A stretch of 64,000 nt of DNA, from assembly GCF_001594145.1 (NCBI RefSeq), contig NZ_LVCF01000038.1, positions 62,001 through 126,000 of the forward strand. Reading direction: 5' to 3'. The position numbers and the translations under genes were made by a program. This DNA is from Branchiibius sp. NY16-3462-2. GTDB taxonomy: Bacteria; Actinomycetota; Actinomycetes; Actinomycetales; Dermatophilaceae. Of this stretch, positions 1-9,074 are shown in pieces. Numbering within the stretch: the stretch's first letter is position 1; the number at the start of each line of letters is the position of its first letter. Below the pieces are notes generated by a model, which was not told the DNA's origin, searched no databases, and was given only the letters and a program-made list of their open reading frames with translations.

Positions 1-148
1 TCGATCGCGCTGACCGGTGGTCTTCAGCTGCCCAGCGCGTTCCGACATCACTTCCCCGATGCCGGAACGAGCGACCCGGCGGCTGGGGACCAGCGACCAG
101 CGCGAAGCACATCCCGACCGACCACACCCCTTGAAAGGAGCAGACCCG
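1..148. other. Window edge, leader upstream of rsmH
   Basis: No gene can be supported here. In many actinobacteria mraZ lies directly upstream of rsmH, but no translated frame of this short edge gave me a recognisable MraZ C-terminus. The only clear signal is the ribosome binding site GAAAGGAG at 133-140, which fixes the rsmH start at 149. Confidence 0.5.
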
Positions 149-1123
149 ATGAGCAAAGAGACCGCCGACCGGCACGTGCCGGTCATGCGCGACCGCATCG
201 TCGACCTGCTCGCACCCGCACTCGAGCGCCCGGGCGCCGTGTTCGTCGACGGGACGCTGGGCATGGGTGGGCACACCGAGGCCATCCTGCAGCGGCTGCC
301 GCATGTCACGGCGTACGGCGTGGACCGCGACCCGCAGGCGCTCGACCTGGCCGGCGCCCGGCTGGCGTCCTTCGGGGACCGGTTCATCGGCGTACATGCG
401 GTCTATGACCAGACCTTCACGGCCCTCGCCGACCTGGGCGTCGACGAAGTGGACGGCGTGCTGTTCGACCTCGGGGTCTCCTCACTGCAACTGGACGAAG
501 CCGATCGCGGGTTCGCCTACGCCCAGGACGCCCCGTTGGACATGCGGATGGACCAGACCACGGGGGTCACCGCCGCCGACGTGCTGAACACCTACAGCGG
601 CGCCGACCTCGAACGCATCCTGCGCGAGTACGGCGAGGAGCGCTTCGCCCGCCGGGTCGCCGTGGCCATCGTCCGCGAGCGCGAGAACGCTCCCTTCACG
701 ACCTCCGCCCGCCTCGTCGAGGTGCTGCGGGCGGCGATCCCGGCGGCATCGCAACGCACCGGCGGCCACCCCGGCAAGCGGACGTTCCAGGCGCTGCGTA
801 TCGAGGTCAACTCCGAACTGGACGTGTGGCGGGCCGCGCTGCCTGCGGCCATCGATCACCTGCGGGTCGAGGGCCGGATCGCGGTGCTGTCCTACCACTC
901 CCTCGAGGACCGCATCACCAAACAGGCGCTCGCCGCCGGCGCCAGGAGCACCGCCCCTCCCGGCATCCCGATCGAACTGCCCGAGCAGGCGCCGTACCTG
1001 AAGTTGCTGACCCGGGGCGCCGAGACCCCGGGCGAGACCGAGATCGCACACAACCCGCGGGCCGCCTCGGCCCGGCTGCGCGCCGCAGCGCGTATCCGCA
1101 CCACCGAAAGGACGTCCGCATGA
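149..1123 (+). CDS. rsmH: 16S rRNA (cytosine-1402-N4)-methyltransferase RsmH
   Basis: SAM-dependent methyltransferase that modifies N4 of C1402 in the 16S rRNA decoding centre; it is the first gene of many dcw clusters (old name mraW). The 324-residue product begins MSKETADRHVPVM. It has the SAM-binding segment FVDGTLGMGGHTEAIL near residues 30-45, then the family signature DLGVSSLQLDEADRGF and a C-terminal block containing SYHSLEDRITK. The ATG at 149 is chosen because GAAAGGAG ends nine bases before it; the frame stays open further upstream but that part has no family similarity. The stop overlaps the start of the next gene (ATGA), which suggests translational coupling. Confidence 0.95.
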   Translation: MSKETADRHVPVMRDRIVDLLAPALERPGAVFVDGTLGMGGHTEAILQRLPHVTAYGVDRDPQALDLAGARLASFGDRFIGVHAVYDQTFTALADLGVDEVDGVLFDLGVSSLQLDEADRGFAYAQDAPLDMRMDQTTGVTAADVLNTYSGADLERILREYGEERFARRVAVAIVRERENAPFTTSARLVEVLRAAIPAASQRTGGHPGKRTFQALRIEVNSELDVWRAALPAAIDHLRVEGRIAVLSYHSLEDRITKQALAAGARSTAPPGIPIELPEQAPYLKLLTRGAETPGETEIAHNPRAASARLRAAARIRTTERTSA

Positions 1124-1815
1124 GCCAGTTGAGCCTCGCCCCCACCCCTGCCCGCCGCCCGGCGAAATCCGCACGTACGGCGCTGCCGGCCGCTCGGCGT
1201 ACCCCCAGTGGCACCCGTCCCGGCTCCGCGCCCGCTGCCAAGGGCGCTCGCCGCACCTCGGCGGTCGTGGCTCCGCCGCAGACCCGCGGTGTCGGCATCG
1301 GGTTCGTGATGATCTGCCTGCTGGCCATGGTCGGGGGTCTGGTGGCGTTGCTGCTGCTCAACACCCAGCGTGCGGAGCAGTCGTTCGCGCTCGACCGGTT
1401 GCAGGCGAAGTCGGCGTCGTTGGCGGCGACCCAGGAGTCGCTGGACGGACAGCTGGACGCGGTGTCCGCGCCGCAGCAACTGGCGCTGCAGGCACAGGCG
1501 CAGGGGATGGTTCCGGCCACCTCGATCCGGTTCGTCGACAGCAATGGCAAGACCGTCGGCGTGGCGAAGGGAAGCGCATCTGCGAACCGCTTTACGGTGG
1601 GAACGCTCCCGAGCACCCCGGCATCGACGGTGGCCGCCCTGGCCGCCAGCGCTGCCAGCGCGGGAGTGCAACTGCCGGCGCCGGCCCCCAAGCTGGCCGT
1701 GGTTCCGCCAGCACTGTCGAGCACGCCGTCCGCCACCCCGAAAGCCACCCAGCAACCCACCGCCAAGTCCACCCCGAGCGCCGCTCCCAAAGCCACGGCC
1801 ACACCGACCAAGTGA
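1120..1815 (+). CDS. FtsL-like septum formation protein
   Basis: Single-pass bitopic protein in the ftsL position between rsmH and ftsI; in actinobacteria such proteins are thought to help recruit the FtsW/FtsI synthase to the septum. The 231 residues comprise a basic, Ala/Pro/Arg-rich cytoplasmic N-terminus (about 1-55), one membrane helix (about 60-82, GFVMICLLAMVGGLVALLLL), a short FtsL/DivIC-like coiled coil (about 85-125, RAEQSFALDRLQAKSASLA) and a long low-complexity Ala/Pro/Ser/Thr/Lys tail outside the cell. FtsL proteins are usually nearer 100-130 residues, so the tail of about 80 residues is a lineage feature. Sequence identity in this family is low, so position and topology carry the call. 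Confidence 0.75.
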   Translation: MSQLSLAPTPARRPAKSARTALPAARRTPSGTRPGSAPAAKGARRTSAVVAPPQTRGVGIGFVMICLLAMVGGLVALLLLNTQRAEQSFALDRLQAKSASLAATQESLDGQLDAVSAPQQLALQAQAQGMVPATSIRFVDSNGKTVGVAKGSASANRFTVGTLPSTPASTVAALAASAASAGVQLPAPAPKLAVVPPALSSTPSATPKATQQPTAKSTPSAAPKATATPTK

Positions 1816-1862
1816 GAAGGCGTGGCCAGCCACGCAACGTGCTTCCCAGCAGAAGGTGATCC

Positions 1863-3815
1863 GTGACTCCGTCGTCCCAGCCGCCGCGTAGTAAGACCCG
1901 CCCTGCGGGCGCTACGGTCAGGACCCCGCGTGCGGCGTCCGGTGCTGCGAAGGGCAACCCCCGGCCGCGTCGTGCGGCGGCCGCCCCGCCGCAGCAACCC
2001 GGGCGTACCAAGCCGGTCCGGCTGGGGATGGGCCACCCGCGGCGGCGGGCGCGCTTCCTGATGGTGGCGGTGCTGTTCGTGTTCAGTCTGCTGGCCGCAC
2101 AGATGTTCCGGATCCAGGGGATCGACGCCGCCACCGTCTCCCAACAGGCATATGAGTCCCGGGTGGCGCGAGTGACCACCCCGGCAGCGCGGGGCAGCAT
2201 CGTCAGCGACGACGGCACCCCCCTCGCGGTGACCGTCGAGCGGCGCAACGTCACAGCGGACGCGACAGCGACGGCGCAGTACGGCAACGACAACGGCAAG
2301 CGCACCGATGCCGCCCTGCAGCAGGCAGCCCAGAAGATCGCACCGATCGTCCAGGCCGACCCCAGCGCCCTCTTCGCGACTCTGGCCAAGGCGAATGCCG
2401 CCAACAATCAGTTCGTCTACCTGGTCAAGGACATCTCCCCGGCGCAGTGGAAGCAGATCAATGCGCTCGGCATTCCCGGGATCTACTCCGAGACCGTCAT
2501 GAAACGCGAGTATCCCCAGGGCACCAGCGTGGCGCCGCTGGTGGGCTGGGTGAACGCCGACGGTGTCGGATCCGGCGGTGTGGAGGCGATGGAGAACTCG
2601 CAGCTGAACGGCACCCCCGGCGTGCACATCTTCGAGCGCGACGCCTTCGGTCAGCCGATCGCGACCGGGGAGTCCAAGGACACGCCCGCCAAGGCCGGCG
2701 AGTCGGTGAAGCTCACGATCGACAACGACCTGCAGTGGTACGCCTCCAATGCGATCGCCGCCGAAGTGAAGAAGTACAACGCGGACGACGGTTCGGTGGT
2801 CGTGCTCGACCTGAACGGCCACATCAAGGCGGCGGCGTCCTACCCGAGCTTCGATAACAACAACATCGGATCGGCCAAGGGCAACCTCAACTCACTGCCG
2901 TTCACCCTCGCCTACGAACCCGGCTCCACCAGCAAACTGGTGACCTTCTCCGCGCTGCTCCAGGAGGGCAAGACAACCCCGGCATCCCAGTTCACGGTTC
3001 CCAACCGGCTGCAACGGGCGGGCAAGACCCTGAAGGACTCACACGACCACGCCACGTTGTCCCTGACCTCCGCCGGGGTCATCGCCGAGTCCTCCAACAT
3101 CGGGACAGTGCTCGCGGGCGAGCAGATGGACCCGGCCACGTTGTACTCCTATATGCAGAAGTTCGGCTACGGCACGAGCACCGGCGTGGGCTTCCCCGGG
3201 GAGAGCGGCGGTCTGCTGAAGAACTACGCCCAGTGGGACGACGCGCAGCGCTACACCGTCCTCTACGGCCAGGGGTTGTCGACCACCCTGCTGCAGCAGG
3301 CGTCGGTGGCCCAGACCATCGCTAACAAGGGGATGCGGACGCCGCTGTCGTTGATCGCGGGTACGAGCACCGACGGGCAGACCTGGACGGCTCCGCAGGA
3401 TTCGCGTACACCCACCCGCGTCATTTCGGACCAGGTCGCACAGCAGATGACCACGATGATGGAAGGCGTGGTCGACGACAAGAACGGCACCGCGCCCGGG
3501 GCCAAGGTGGCCGGCTACAACGTTGCGGGAAAGACCGGCACGGCCGACCGCTACAGCGTGGTGGCACACGGCTACTCGGGCCACATCGCCTCGTTCATCG
3601 GTTTCGCACCCGCCGACAACCCCCAGTACATCGTCGCGGTCATGGTCGACAACCCCAAGTCCGGGTCGATCTTCGGTGGTGACATCGCGGCGCCGGTCTT
3701 CTCCCAGATCATTGGGTACGCGCTGCACCGTGGGGGCACTCCGTTGGACACCACCAAGCCGACCCTCTTCCCGACCACGTGGGATCACAAGACCGAGAAC
3801 GACTCGGCCAACTGA
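1863..3815 (+). CDS. ftsI: Septal penicillin-binding protein 3 (FtsI/PbpB)
   Basis: Class B penicillin-binding protein, the transpeptidase that cross-links septal peptidoglycan together with FtsW. The 650-residue protein has a basic, proline-rich cytoplasmic N-terminus, a membrane helix around residues 62-80 (FLMVAVLFVFSLLAAQMF), a dimerisation domain and a transpeptidase domain. The three active-site motifs are visible: SxxK in EPGSTSKLVTF, SxN in ESSNIG, and KTG in AGKTGTADR. GTG at 1863 follows an AGAAGG ribosome binding site. The next gene starts 13 bases after the stop and is murF; murE, which usually lies between them, is absent. Confidence 0.96.
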   Translation: MTPSSQPPRSKTRPAGATVRTPRAASGAAKGNPRPRRAAAAPPQQPGRTKPVRLGMGHPRRRARFLMVAVLFVFSLLAAQMFRIQGIDAATVSQQAYESRVARVTTPAARGSIVSDDGTPLAVTVERRNVTADATATAQYGNDNGKRTDAALQQAAQKIAPIVQADPSALFATLAKANAANNQFVYLVKDISPAQWKQINALGIPGIYSETVMKREYPQGTSVAPLVGWVNADGVGSGGVEAMENSQLNGTPGVHIFERDAFGQPIATGESKDTPAKAGESVKLTIDNDLQWYASNAIAAEVKKYNADDGSVVVLDLNGHIKAAASYPSFDNNNIGSAKGNLNSLPFTLAYEPGSTSKLVTFSALLQEGKTTPASQFTVPNRLQRAGKTLKDSHDHATLSLTSAGVIAESSNIGTVLAGEQMDPATLYSYMQKFGYGTSTGVGFPGESGGLLKNYAQWDDAQRYTVLYGQGLSTTLLQQASVAQTIANKGMRTPLSLIAGTSTDGQTWTAPQDSRTPTRVISDQVAQQMTTMMEGVVDDKNGTAPGAKVAGYNVAGKTGTADRYSVVAHGYSGHIASFIGFAPADNPQYIVAVMVDNPKSGSIFGGDIAAPVFSQIIGYALHRGGTPLDTTKPTLFPTTWDHKTENDSAN

Positions 3816-3828
3816 ACCGGTCCCCCCG

Positions 3829-5232
3829 ATGATTCCCCTGTCCCTAGCCCAGATCGCGCACGCCATCGACGCCGAGCTCGTCGGACCCGGTGCCGGCGAC
3901 GTGGTTGTCGACGGTCCGGTGGTGATCGACTCCCGGCTGGCTGCGCCTGGGTCGCTGTACGTCGCGCGCATCGGAGAGCACGCCGACGGCCACCAGTTCG
4001 CCCCCGCTGCGGCCGCTGCCGGTGCGGTCGCGGTGCTCGGTCTGCGGCCGATCGACGGCGTTCCCACGCTCGTGGTCGCCGACGTGCAGGACGCCTTCGC
4101 CCGGTTGGCCCGGTTCGTGATCGACCAACTCCCGGACCTGCGGATCATCGGGATCACCGGCAGTTCCGGCAAGACCTCGACCAAGGACCTCCTGGCCCAG
4201 GTGCTGGCGACCCAGGGCCCGACGGTGGCGCCGGTCGGGTCGTTCAACTCCGAGGTCGGCGTACCCCTCACGGTGTGCCGGGTAACTCCCGACACCAGGT
4301 ATCTGGTCGCCGAGATGGGCGCCGACGGCGTCGGTCACATCGCCTACCTGACCAGGATCGCTCCTCCGAGCATCGGCATCGTGCTCAACGTCGGCACCGC
4401 GCACCTGGCCGGCTTCGGCAGCGTCGAGGCGATCGCCTCCACCAAGTCGGAGTTGGTCGCTGCCCTCCCAGCGGGCGGTCTGGCCATCCTCAACGCCGAC
4501 GACGAGCGGGTGCGGGCGATGCAGTCGGTCACCGACGCCCGGGTTCTGCTCGTCGGCACCAGCGCCGACGCCGAGCTGCGCGCCAGCGATATCACCCTCG
4601 ACGAGGCGGGCCGCCCGCACTTCCTCCTCCATGGATTCGCCGACGGTCCTGTGCCGATCGCCCTGAGCCTGGCCGGCGGGCACCAGGTGGGTAATGCACT
4701 GGCCGTCCTGGGTGCCGCCCGTGAGCTCGGCGTGCCGGCTGAGCAGGCGCTGGCCGCGGTGCAGCAGGCCGGACCGGTGAGCCGGTGGCGGATGGAGATC
4801 TTCGATCTGCCGGGCCGGAGGCGGGTGGTCAACGACGCTTACAACGCCAACCCCGACTCGATGGCTGCCGCTCTGCGTGCGGTGGCCGCCATGGCTGCGG
4901 GGTCGCAACGCCGCACGATTGCCGTCCTCGGTCAGATGCTGGAACTGGGCGATAGCTCACAGGCCGCCCACGAGCAGGTCGGGCGGTTGGCCGGCCAGGT
5001 GGGGATCGACGTACTGGTCGCGGTCGGTCCTGGTGCCGAGCCGATCGGTGCCGCGGCGCAGGACGCCGGAGTTTCGGTGCGTTTCGTTCCGGATGTCGAT
5101 GCCGCGCACGACCTGGTGAGCGCCATGGTGGAAGATGGCGACGTCGTTCTGTTCAAATCGAGTAGGGATTCCGGCTTGCGTTATCTCGGGGATCGCATCA
5201 TCACCGAAGCCGGAGGAGTGGTGCCGCAGTGA
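3829..5232 (+). CDS. murF: UDP-MurNAc-tripeptide--D-Ala-D-Ala ligase MurF
   Basis: Cytoplasmic ATP-dependent ligase that adds D-Ala-D-Ala to UDP-MurNAc-tripeptide, the last step in making the soluble pentapeptide precursor. The 467 residues show the Mur ligase domains in order: an N-terminal nucleotide-sugar domain, the ATP-binding P-loop GITGSSGKTSTKD near residues 107-119, and a C-terminal domain. The motif NDAYNANPDSM is diagnostic for MurF; the DNPR-type motif of MurE is not present, so this is not a misread murE. The stop overlaps the mraY GTG (GTGA), indicating translational coupling. Confidence 0.95.
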   Translation: MIPLSLAQIAHAIDAELVGPGAGDVVVDGPVVIDSRLAAPGSLYVARIGEHADGHQFAPAAAAAGAVAVLGLRPIDGVPTLVVADVQDAFARLARFVIDQLPDLRIIGITGSSGKTSTKDLLAQVLATQGPTVAPVGSFNSEVGVPLTVCRVTPDTRYLVAEMGADGVGHIAYLTRIAPPSIGIVLNVGTAHLAGFGSVEAIASTKSELVAALPAGGLAILNADDERVRAMQSVTDARVLLVGTSADAELRASDITLDEAGRPHFLLHGFADGPVPIALSLAGGHQVGNALAVLGAARELGVPAEQALAAVQQAGPVSRWRMEIFDLPGRRRVVNDAYNANPDSMAAALRAVAAMAAGSQRRTIAVLGQMLELGDSSQAAHEQVGRLAGQVGIDVLVAVGPGAEPIGAAAQDAGVSVRFVPDVDAAHDLVSAMVEDGDVVLFKSSRDSGLRYLGDRIITEAGGVVPQ

Positions 5233-6314
5233 AGGCCGTCCTCATCGGTTCGCTGACCGCATTGCTGATCGGCCTCTTCGGTACCCGGGCCTTCATCGGT
5301 TTCCTGGTGAAGAAGGGCTACGGGCAGTTCATCCGCGATGACGGTCCGACCAGTCACCACACCAAGCGCGGAACCCCGACCATGGGCGGCGCGGTCATCA
5401 TCGGCGCGACCCTCGTCGGGTACGCCGTGGCGCACCTGGCGACCCTCAGCGAGCCCAGTGTGTCCGGGCTCCTGGTCCTGGGTCTGATGGTCGGTCTGGG
5501 CGGCGTCGGCTTCGCCGATGACTGGACGAAGATCAGCAGGCACCGCTCGTTGGGTCTGAACACCTACCAGAAACTGGCCTGTCAGGTCGTCATCGCCACC
5601 GTGTTCGCCATCCTGGCGGTGAACTTCCCCGACGACGGCGGGCGTACCCCGGCCAGTTGGCACATCTCCTTCGTGCGCGACACCTGGGTCAACCTTGCCT
5701 TCGCGGGCACCGCCGTCGGTCTGATTCTGTTCATCATCTGGGCCAACCTGCTGGTGGCGGGTACCTCCAACGGGGTCAACCTCACCGACGGGTTGGACGG
5801 ATTGGCAACGGGTGCCTGCGTCATGGTCTTCGGTGCCTACCTGCTGATCTGCATCTGGCAGTTCAACCAGAACTGCGAGTACGTCGAGACCACCAAGTGC
5901 TACAACGTCCGCGATCCCTACGACCTGGCCGTCATCGCCGGGTGCATCACGGCGGCGTGCTTCGGATTCCTGTGGTGGAACGCCGCTCCGGCCAAGATCT
6001 TCATGGGCGACACCGGTTCACTCGCGCTCGGCGGTGCTCTGGCCGGGTTGGCCATCACCACCCGCACCGAACTGCTGCTGGTGATCATCGCCGGCCTCTT
6101 CGTCATGGAGGCCCTCTCGGTGATCCTGCAGGTCGGCTCGTTCAAACTGCGCGGAGGGAAACGGGTCTTCCGGATGGCACCGATCCATCACCACTTCGAG
6201 TTACTCGGGTGGGCCGAGATCACGGTGACAGTCCGGTTCTGGATCATCGCCGGCCTGTGCGTCTCTGTCGGACTGGGGTTGTTCTACGCGGAGTGGGTCG
6301 TCGGTGCTGCCTGA
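5229..6314 (+). CDS. mraY: Phospho-N-acetylmuramoyl-pentapeptide transferase MraY
   Basis: Integral membrane enzyme that transfers phospho-MurNAc-pentapeptide to undecaprenyl phosphate, forming lipid I. The 361-residue protein has about ten hydrophobic helices. The conserved cytoplasmic loops are clear: TSHHTKRGTPTMGG, DDWTKISRHRSLGL, NLTDGLDGLATG, MGDTGSLALGG and MAPIHHHFELLGW, which contain the catalytic aspartates and the HHH motif. GTG at 5229 overlaps the murF stop. The 3' end overlaps murD by 11 bases. Confidence 0.96.
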   Translation: MKAVLIGSLTALLIGLFGTRAFIGFLVKKGYGQFIRDDGPTSHHTKRGTPTMGGAVIIGATLVGYAVAHLATLSEPSVSGLLVLGLMVGLGGVGFADDWTKISRHRSLGLNTYQKLACQVVIATVFAILAVNFPDDGGRTPASWHISFVRDTWVNLAFAGTAVGLILFIIWANLLVAGTSNGVNLTDGLDGLATGACVMVFGAYLLICIWQFNQNCEYVETTKCYNVRDPYDLAVIAGCITAACFGFLWWNAAPAKIFMGDTGSLALGGALAGLAITTRTELLLVIIAGLFVMEALSVILQVGSFKLRGGKRVFRMAPIHHHFELLGWAEITVTVRFWIIAGLCVSVGLGLFYAEWVVGAA

Positions 6315-7824
6315 GTCCGGTGAGCTGTGGCCGGTCGACCCGGCGTACGAGCCGTTGCAGGGTGCCCTCGGCCTGACCCATCGCGACGCCGACTGGTCGG
6401 GGTTGTCGGTGGCGGTGATGGGGCTGGGCGTCAGCGGTTTCGCGGCGGCCGACGCCCTGCTTGAGCGCGGCGCGGCCGTCACCGTGCTGTCCAGTTCCCG
6501 CACGCCACGCGAGGCCGAGCGCGCCCAGATCCTCGAAGTCCTCGGCGCCACCGTGCTGTTCGGCGCGGAGCACCAGCAGAGCCCGCCCCCGGGCACCAAC
6601 CTGGTGGTCACCTCACCGGTCGTGCCGCCGACCCACCCGCTGATGGTCGCCGCCGACACGGCCGGGATTCCGATCTGGGGTGAGGTCGAACTCGCCTGGC
6701 GGATGCGCGCCCGCGAAGGCGCGGCGCCCTGGCTGACCGTGACCGGCACCAACGGCAAGACCACGACCGTGACGATGTTGGAGTCGATCCTGCGGGCGGC
6801 GGGTCTGCGCGCGGTAGCTGCCGGCAACGTGGGGCTGCCGATCCTCGAAGCGGTCCTGCACCCCGACCCCTACGACGTGATCGCAGTCGAACTGTCCAGC
6901 TTCCAGTTGTACTGGTCGCGATCCATCTCGCCCGTGGCGTCCGTGTGCCTGAATGTCGCGCCCGATCACATCGACTGGCACGGCTCGTTCGAGGAGTACG
7001 CCCGCTGCAAGGGCCGGGTCTACGAGCGCACCCAGGTGGCGTGCCTCTACAACGAGCAGGATCCGCTGACCCGCCAGCTGGTCGAGCAGGCCGAGGTCGT
7101 CGAAGGCGCCCGCGCGATCGGCTTCACGCTGGGCATCCCTGCCGTTTCGATGCTGGGGATCGTCGACGATGCCCTGGCCGATCGCGCCTTCGTCGAGGAC
7201 CGCCGGCGCAACGCTGCCGAACTGGCCCGGTTCGCAGACCTTTCCGTGGCCGGGGAGGATCCTGCCCCGCACTACATCGCCAACGCCCTGGCCGCAGCGG
7301 GGCTGGCCCGGGCGTACGGCGTGGCGCCCGTGGCCGTGCGCGACGGCTTGCGCGACTACCGCCCCCAACCGCATCGCACCACGCACGTCGTGACCCACGA
7401 CGGCGTCCGCTACATCGACGACTCCAAGGCCACCAACCCACAGGCCGCAGGCGCCGCTCTCGCGGCCTACGACCCGATCGTCTGGATCGCCGGCGGCCAA
7501 TTGAAGGGCGCTGAGATCGACGACCTGGTGCGAGAGTCGGCGTCCCGGCTGCGCGCGGCGATCGTCCTGGGGATGGACCGGGAGCTGATCGTGGCCGCGT
7601 TGCAGCGACACGCACCGGATGTCCCACGGCTGGTCATCGATGACACCGACACTGGTGCCATGGATCAGGCGGTGACGATGGCCATCGAGGCCGCCCAACC
7701 GGGGGACACGGTGCTGTTGTCCCCGGCGGCCGCATCACTGGACATGTTCGAGAACTACGGCGCGCGCGGTGACGCGTTCGCCGCCGCGGTCCGCCGGGCA
7801 CTGGGACTGGACGGCGACGCGTGA
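6304..7824 (+). CDS. murD: UDP-MurNAc-L-alanine--D-glutamate ligase MurD
   Basis: Cytoplasmic Mur ligase that adds D-glutamate to UDP-MurNAc-L-Ala. The 506-residue protein has a Rossmann-like N-terminal domain (SVAVMGLGVSGFAAADAL), the P-loop VTGTNGKTTTVTM near residues 148-160, and the C-terminal motif IDDSKATNPQAA followed by IAGGQLKGAEID, both typical of MurD. The GTG at 6304 lies inside the end of mraY; about 35 residues precede the first conserved motif, so a slightly later start is possible. The stop overlaps the ftsW GTG. Confidence 0.94.
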   Translation: MLPESGELWPVDPAYEPLQGALGLTHRDADWSGLSVAVMGLGVSGFAAADALLERGAAVTVLSSSRTPREAERAQILEVLGATVLFGAEHQQSPPPGTNLVVTSPVVPPTHPLMVAADTAGIPIWGEVELAWRMRAREGAAPWLTVTGTNGKTTTVTMLESILRAAGLRAVAAGNVGLPILEAVLHPDPYDVIAVELSSFQLYWSRSISPVASVCLNVAPDHIDWHGSFEEYARCKGRVYERTQVACLYNEQDPLTRQLVEQAEVVEGARAIGFTLGIPAVSMLGIVDDALADRAFVEDRRRNAAELARFADLSVAGEDPAPHYIANALAAAGLARAYGVAPVAVRDGLRDYRPQPHRTTHVVTHDGVRYIDDSKATNPQAAGAALAAYDPIVWIAGGQLKGAEIDDLVRESASRLRAAIVLGMDRELIVAALQRHAPDVPRLVIDDTDTGAMDQAVTMAIEAAQPGDTVLLSPAAASLDMFENYGARGDAFAAAVRRALGLDGDA

Positions 7825-9074
7825 CCGCTTCGACCGGCGCAGACCGCGCTGCACCGGCCGGGGGGTTTCGCAGGGCCGTCCGTGCTGCCTGGGAACGCCT
7901 TGAGTCGCCGGTCGCGCCCTACTACCTGATCCTGGGCGCCACGGTTCTCCTGACGGTCTTCGGCCTGGTGATGGTGTTGTCCGCATCAAGTGTGGAACTG
8001 CTCACCAGGGGCGGCTCGCCGTACTCGGCGTTCGTCAACCAAGCCGTCTTCGCCGCAGTGGGTGCTATCGGTGCGGTGGTGGCCAGTCAACTTCCGGTGG
8101 TCTGGTGGAAACGTCTGGCGTTCCCCATCTACGCGGTGGCTATCGTCCTGCTGGCTGCGGTCATGCAGTTCGGTGTGACCATCGGCGGCAACAAGAACTG
8201 GCTGAGTTTCGCCGGGATCACCCTGCAGCCATCGGAGTTGGCCAAGTTGGCCCTTGTCCTGGTCGGCGGCGCGGTCCTGACCCGGAAACGCCCGCTGATC
8301 GCGCAGGCCCGGCACGCCCTCATCCCGTATGTGTTTCCGTTGGCGTTGATCGCGATCGGCCTGGTCATGGCCGGTCAGGACCTCGGTACCACGCTGGTTC
8401 TGGGCCTGATCGTGGGCACGGCGCTGTTCGTCGCCGGGATGCGGCTGCGGGTCTTCGGTATCTTCGCCGCCATCGTCGCCACGCTCGCGGTGGTCGGTGT
8501 CGCCACCCGCGGCAGCCGGATGAGCCGGATCAACGCCTGGATGGGTAGTTGCAGCGACGTGCACGCGGACGGCTGTTGGCAAAAGGTGCACGGTCTCTAC
8601 GCGATGGCCGACGGCGGTTGGTGGGGCGTGGGCCTGGGGGCATCACGGGAGAAGTGGTCCTGGCTACCCGAGGCACACAATGACTTCATCTTCGCGATCG
8701 TCGGCGAGGAACTCGGCCTGCCCGGCACGCTGGTCCTGCTGGCGCTGTACGTCGCGCTCGCCTTCGGCTGCTACCGCCTGATCGTGTTGTCCCGGGACAA
8801 CTTCGTGCGGATCACGACCGCCGCGACGATGGTGTGGATCATCGGGCAGGCGGCCATCAACATCGGCTCGGTGACCGGCCTGCTGCCGATCATCGGGATC
8901 CCGCTGCCGCTGCTGTCCTCCGGAGGCTCCGCGCTGATCACCACGCTGATCGCTCTCGGAATGCTGCTGTCGTTCGCCCGCAACGAGCCACAGTGCAAAC
9001 GGATGCTCGGGTCCCGGCCGAGCCTGCTGCGCAGCGCGATGGCCGTCCTGCCCGCGCGGGGGAACCGTTCGTGA
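7821..9074 (+). CDS. ftsW: SEDS peptidoglycan glycosyltransferase FtsW
   Basis: Polytopic SEDS-family glycosyltransferase that polymerises septal glycan strands from lipid II in partnership with FtsI. The 417 residues contain about ten membrane helices. SEDS landmarks are visible: the central large outer loop, GVGLGASREKWSWLPEAHND followed by FIFAIVGEELG, and the C-terminal ISSGGSAL-type motif (LLSSGGSALITTLIALG). Start and stop both overlap the neighbouring genes by four bases (GTGA). Confidence 0.95.
   Translation: MTASTGADRAAPAGGFRRAVRAAWERLESPVAPYYLILGATVLLTVFGLVMVLSASSVELLTRGGSPYSAFVNQAVFAAVGAIGAVVASQLPVVWWKRLAFPIYAVAIVLLAAVMQFGVTIGGNKNWLSFAGITLQPSELAKLALVLVGGAVLTRKRPLIAQARHALIPYVFPLALIAIGLVMAGQDLGTTLVLGLIVGTALFVAGMRLRVFGIFAAIVATLAVVGVATRGSRMSRINAWMGSCSDVHADGCWQKVHGLYAMADGGWWGVGLGASREKWSWLPEAHNDFIFAIVGEELGLPGTLVLLALYVALAFGCYRLIVLSRDNFVRITTAATMVWIIGQAAINIGSVTGLLPIIGIPLPLLSSGGSALITTLIALGMLLSFARNEPQCKRMLGSRPSLLRSAMAVLPARGNRS

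Noticed and set aside
3829..5232. Possibility that this Mur ligase is murE rather than murF
   Set aside because: It carries the MurF motif NDAYNANPDSM and lacks the MurE DNPR-type motif; length and start fit MurF.
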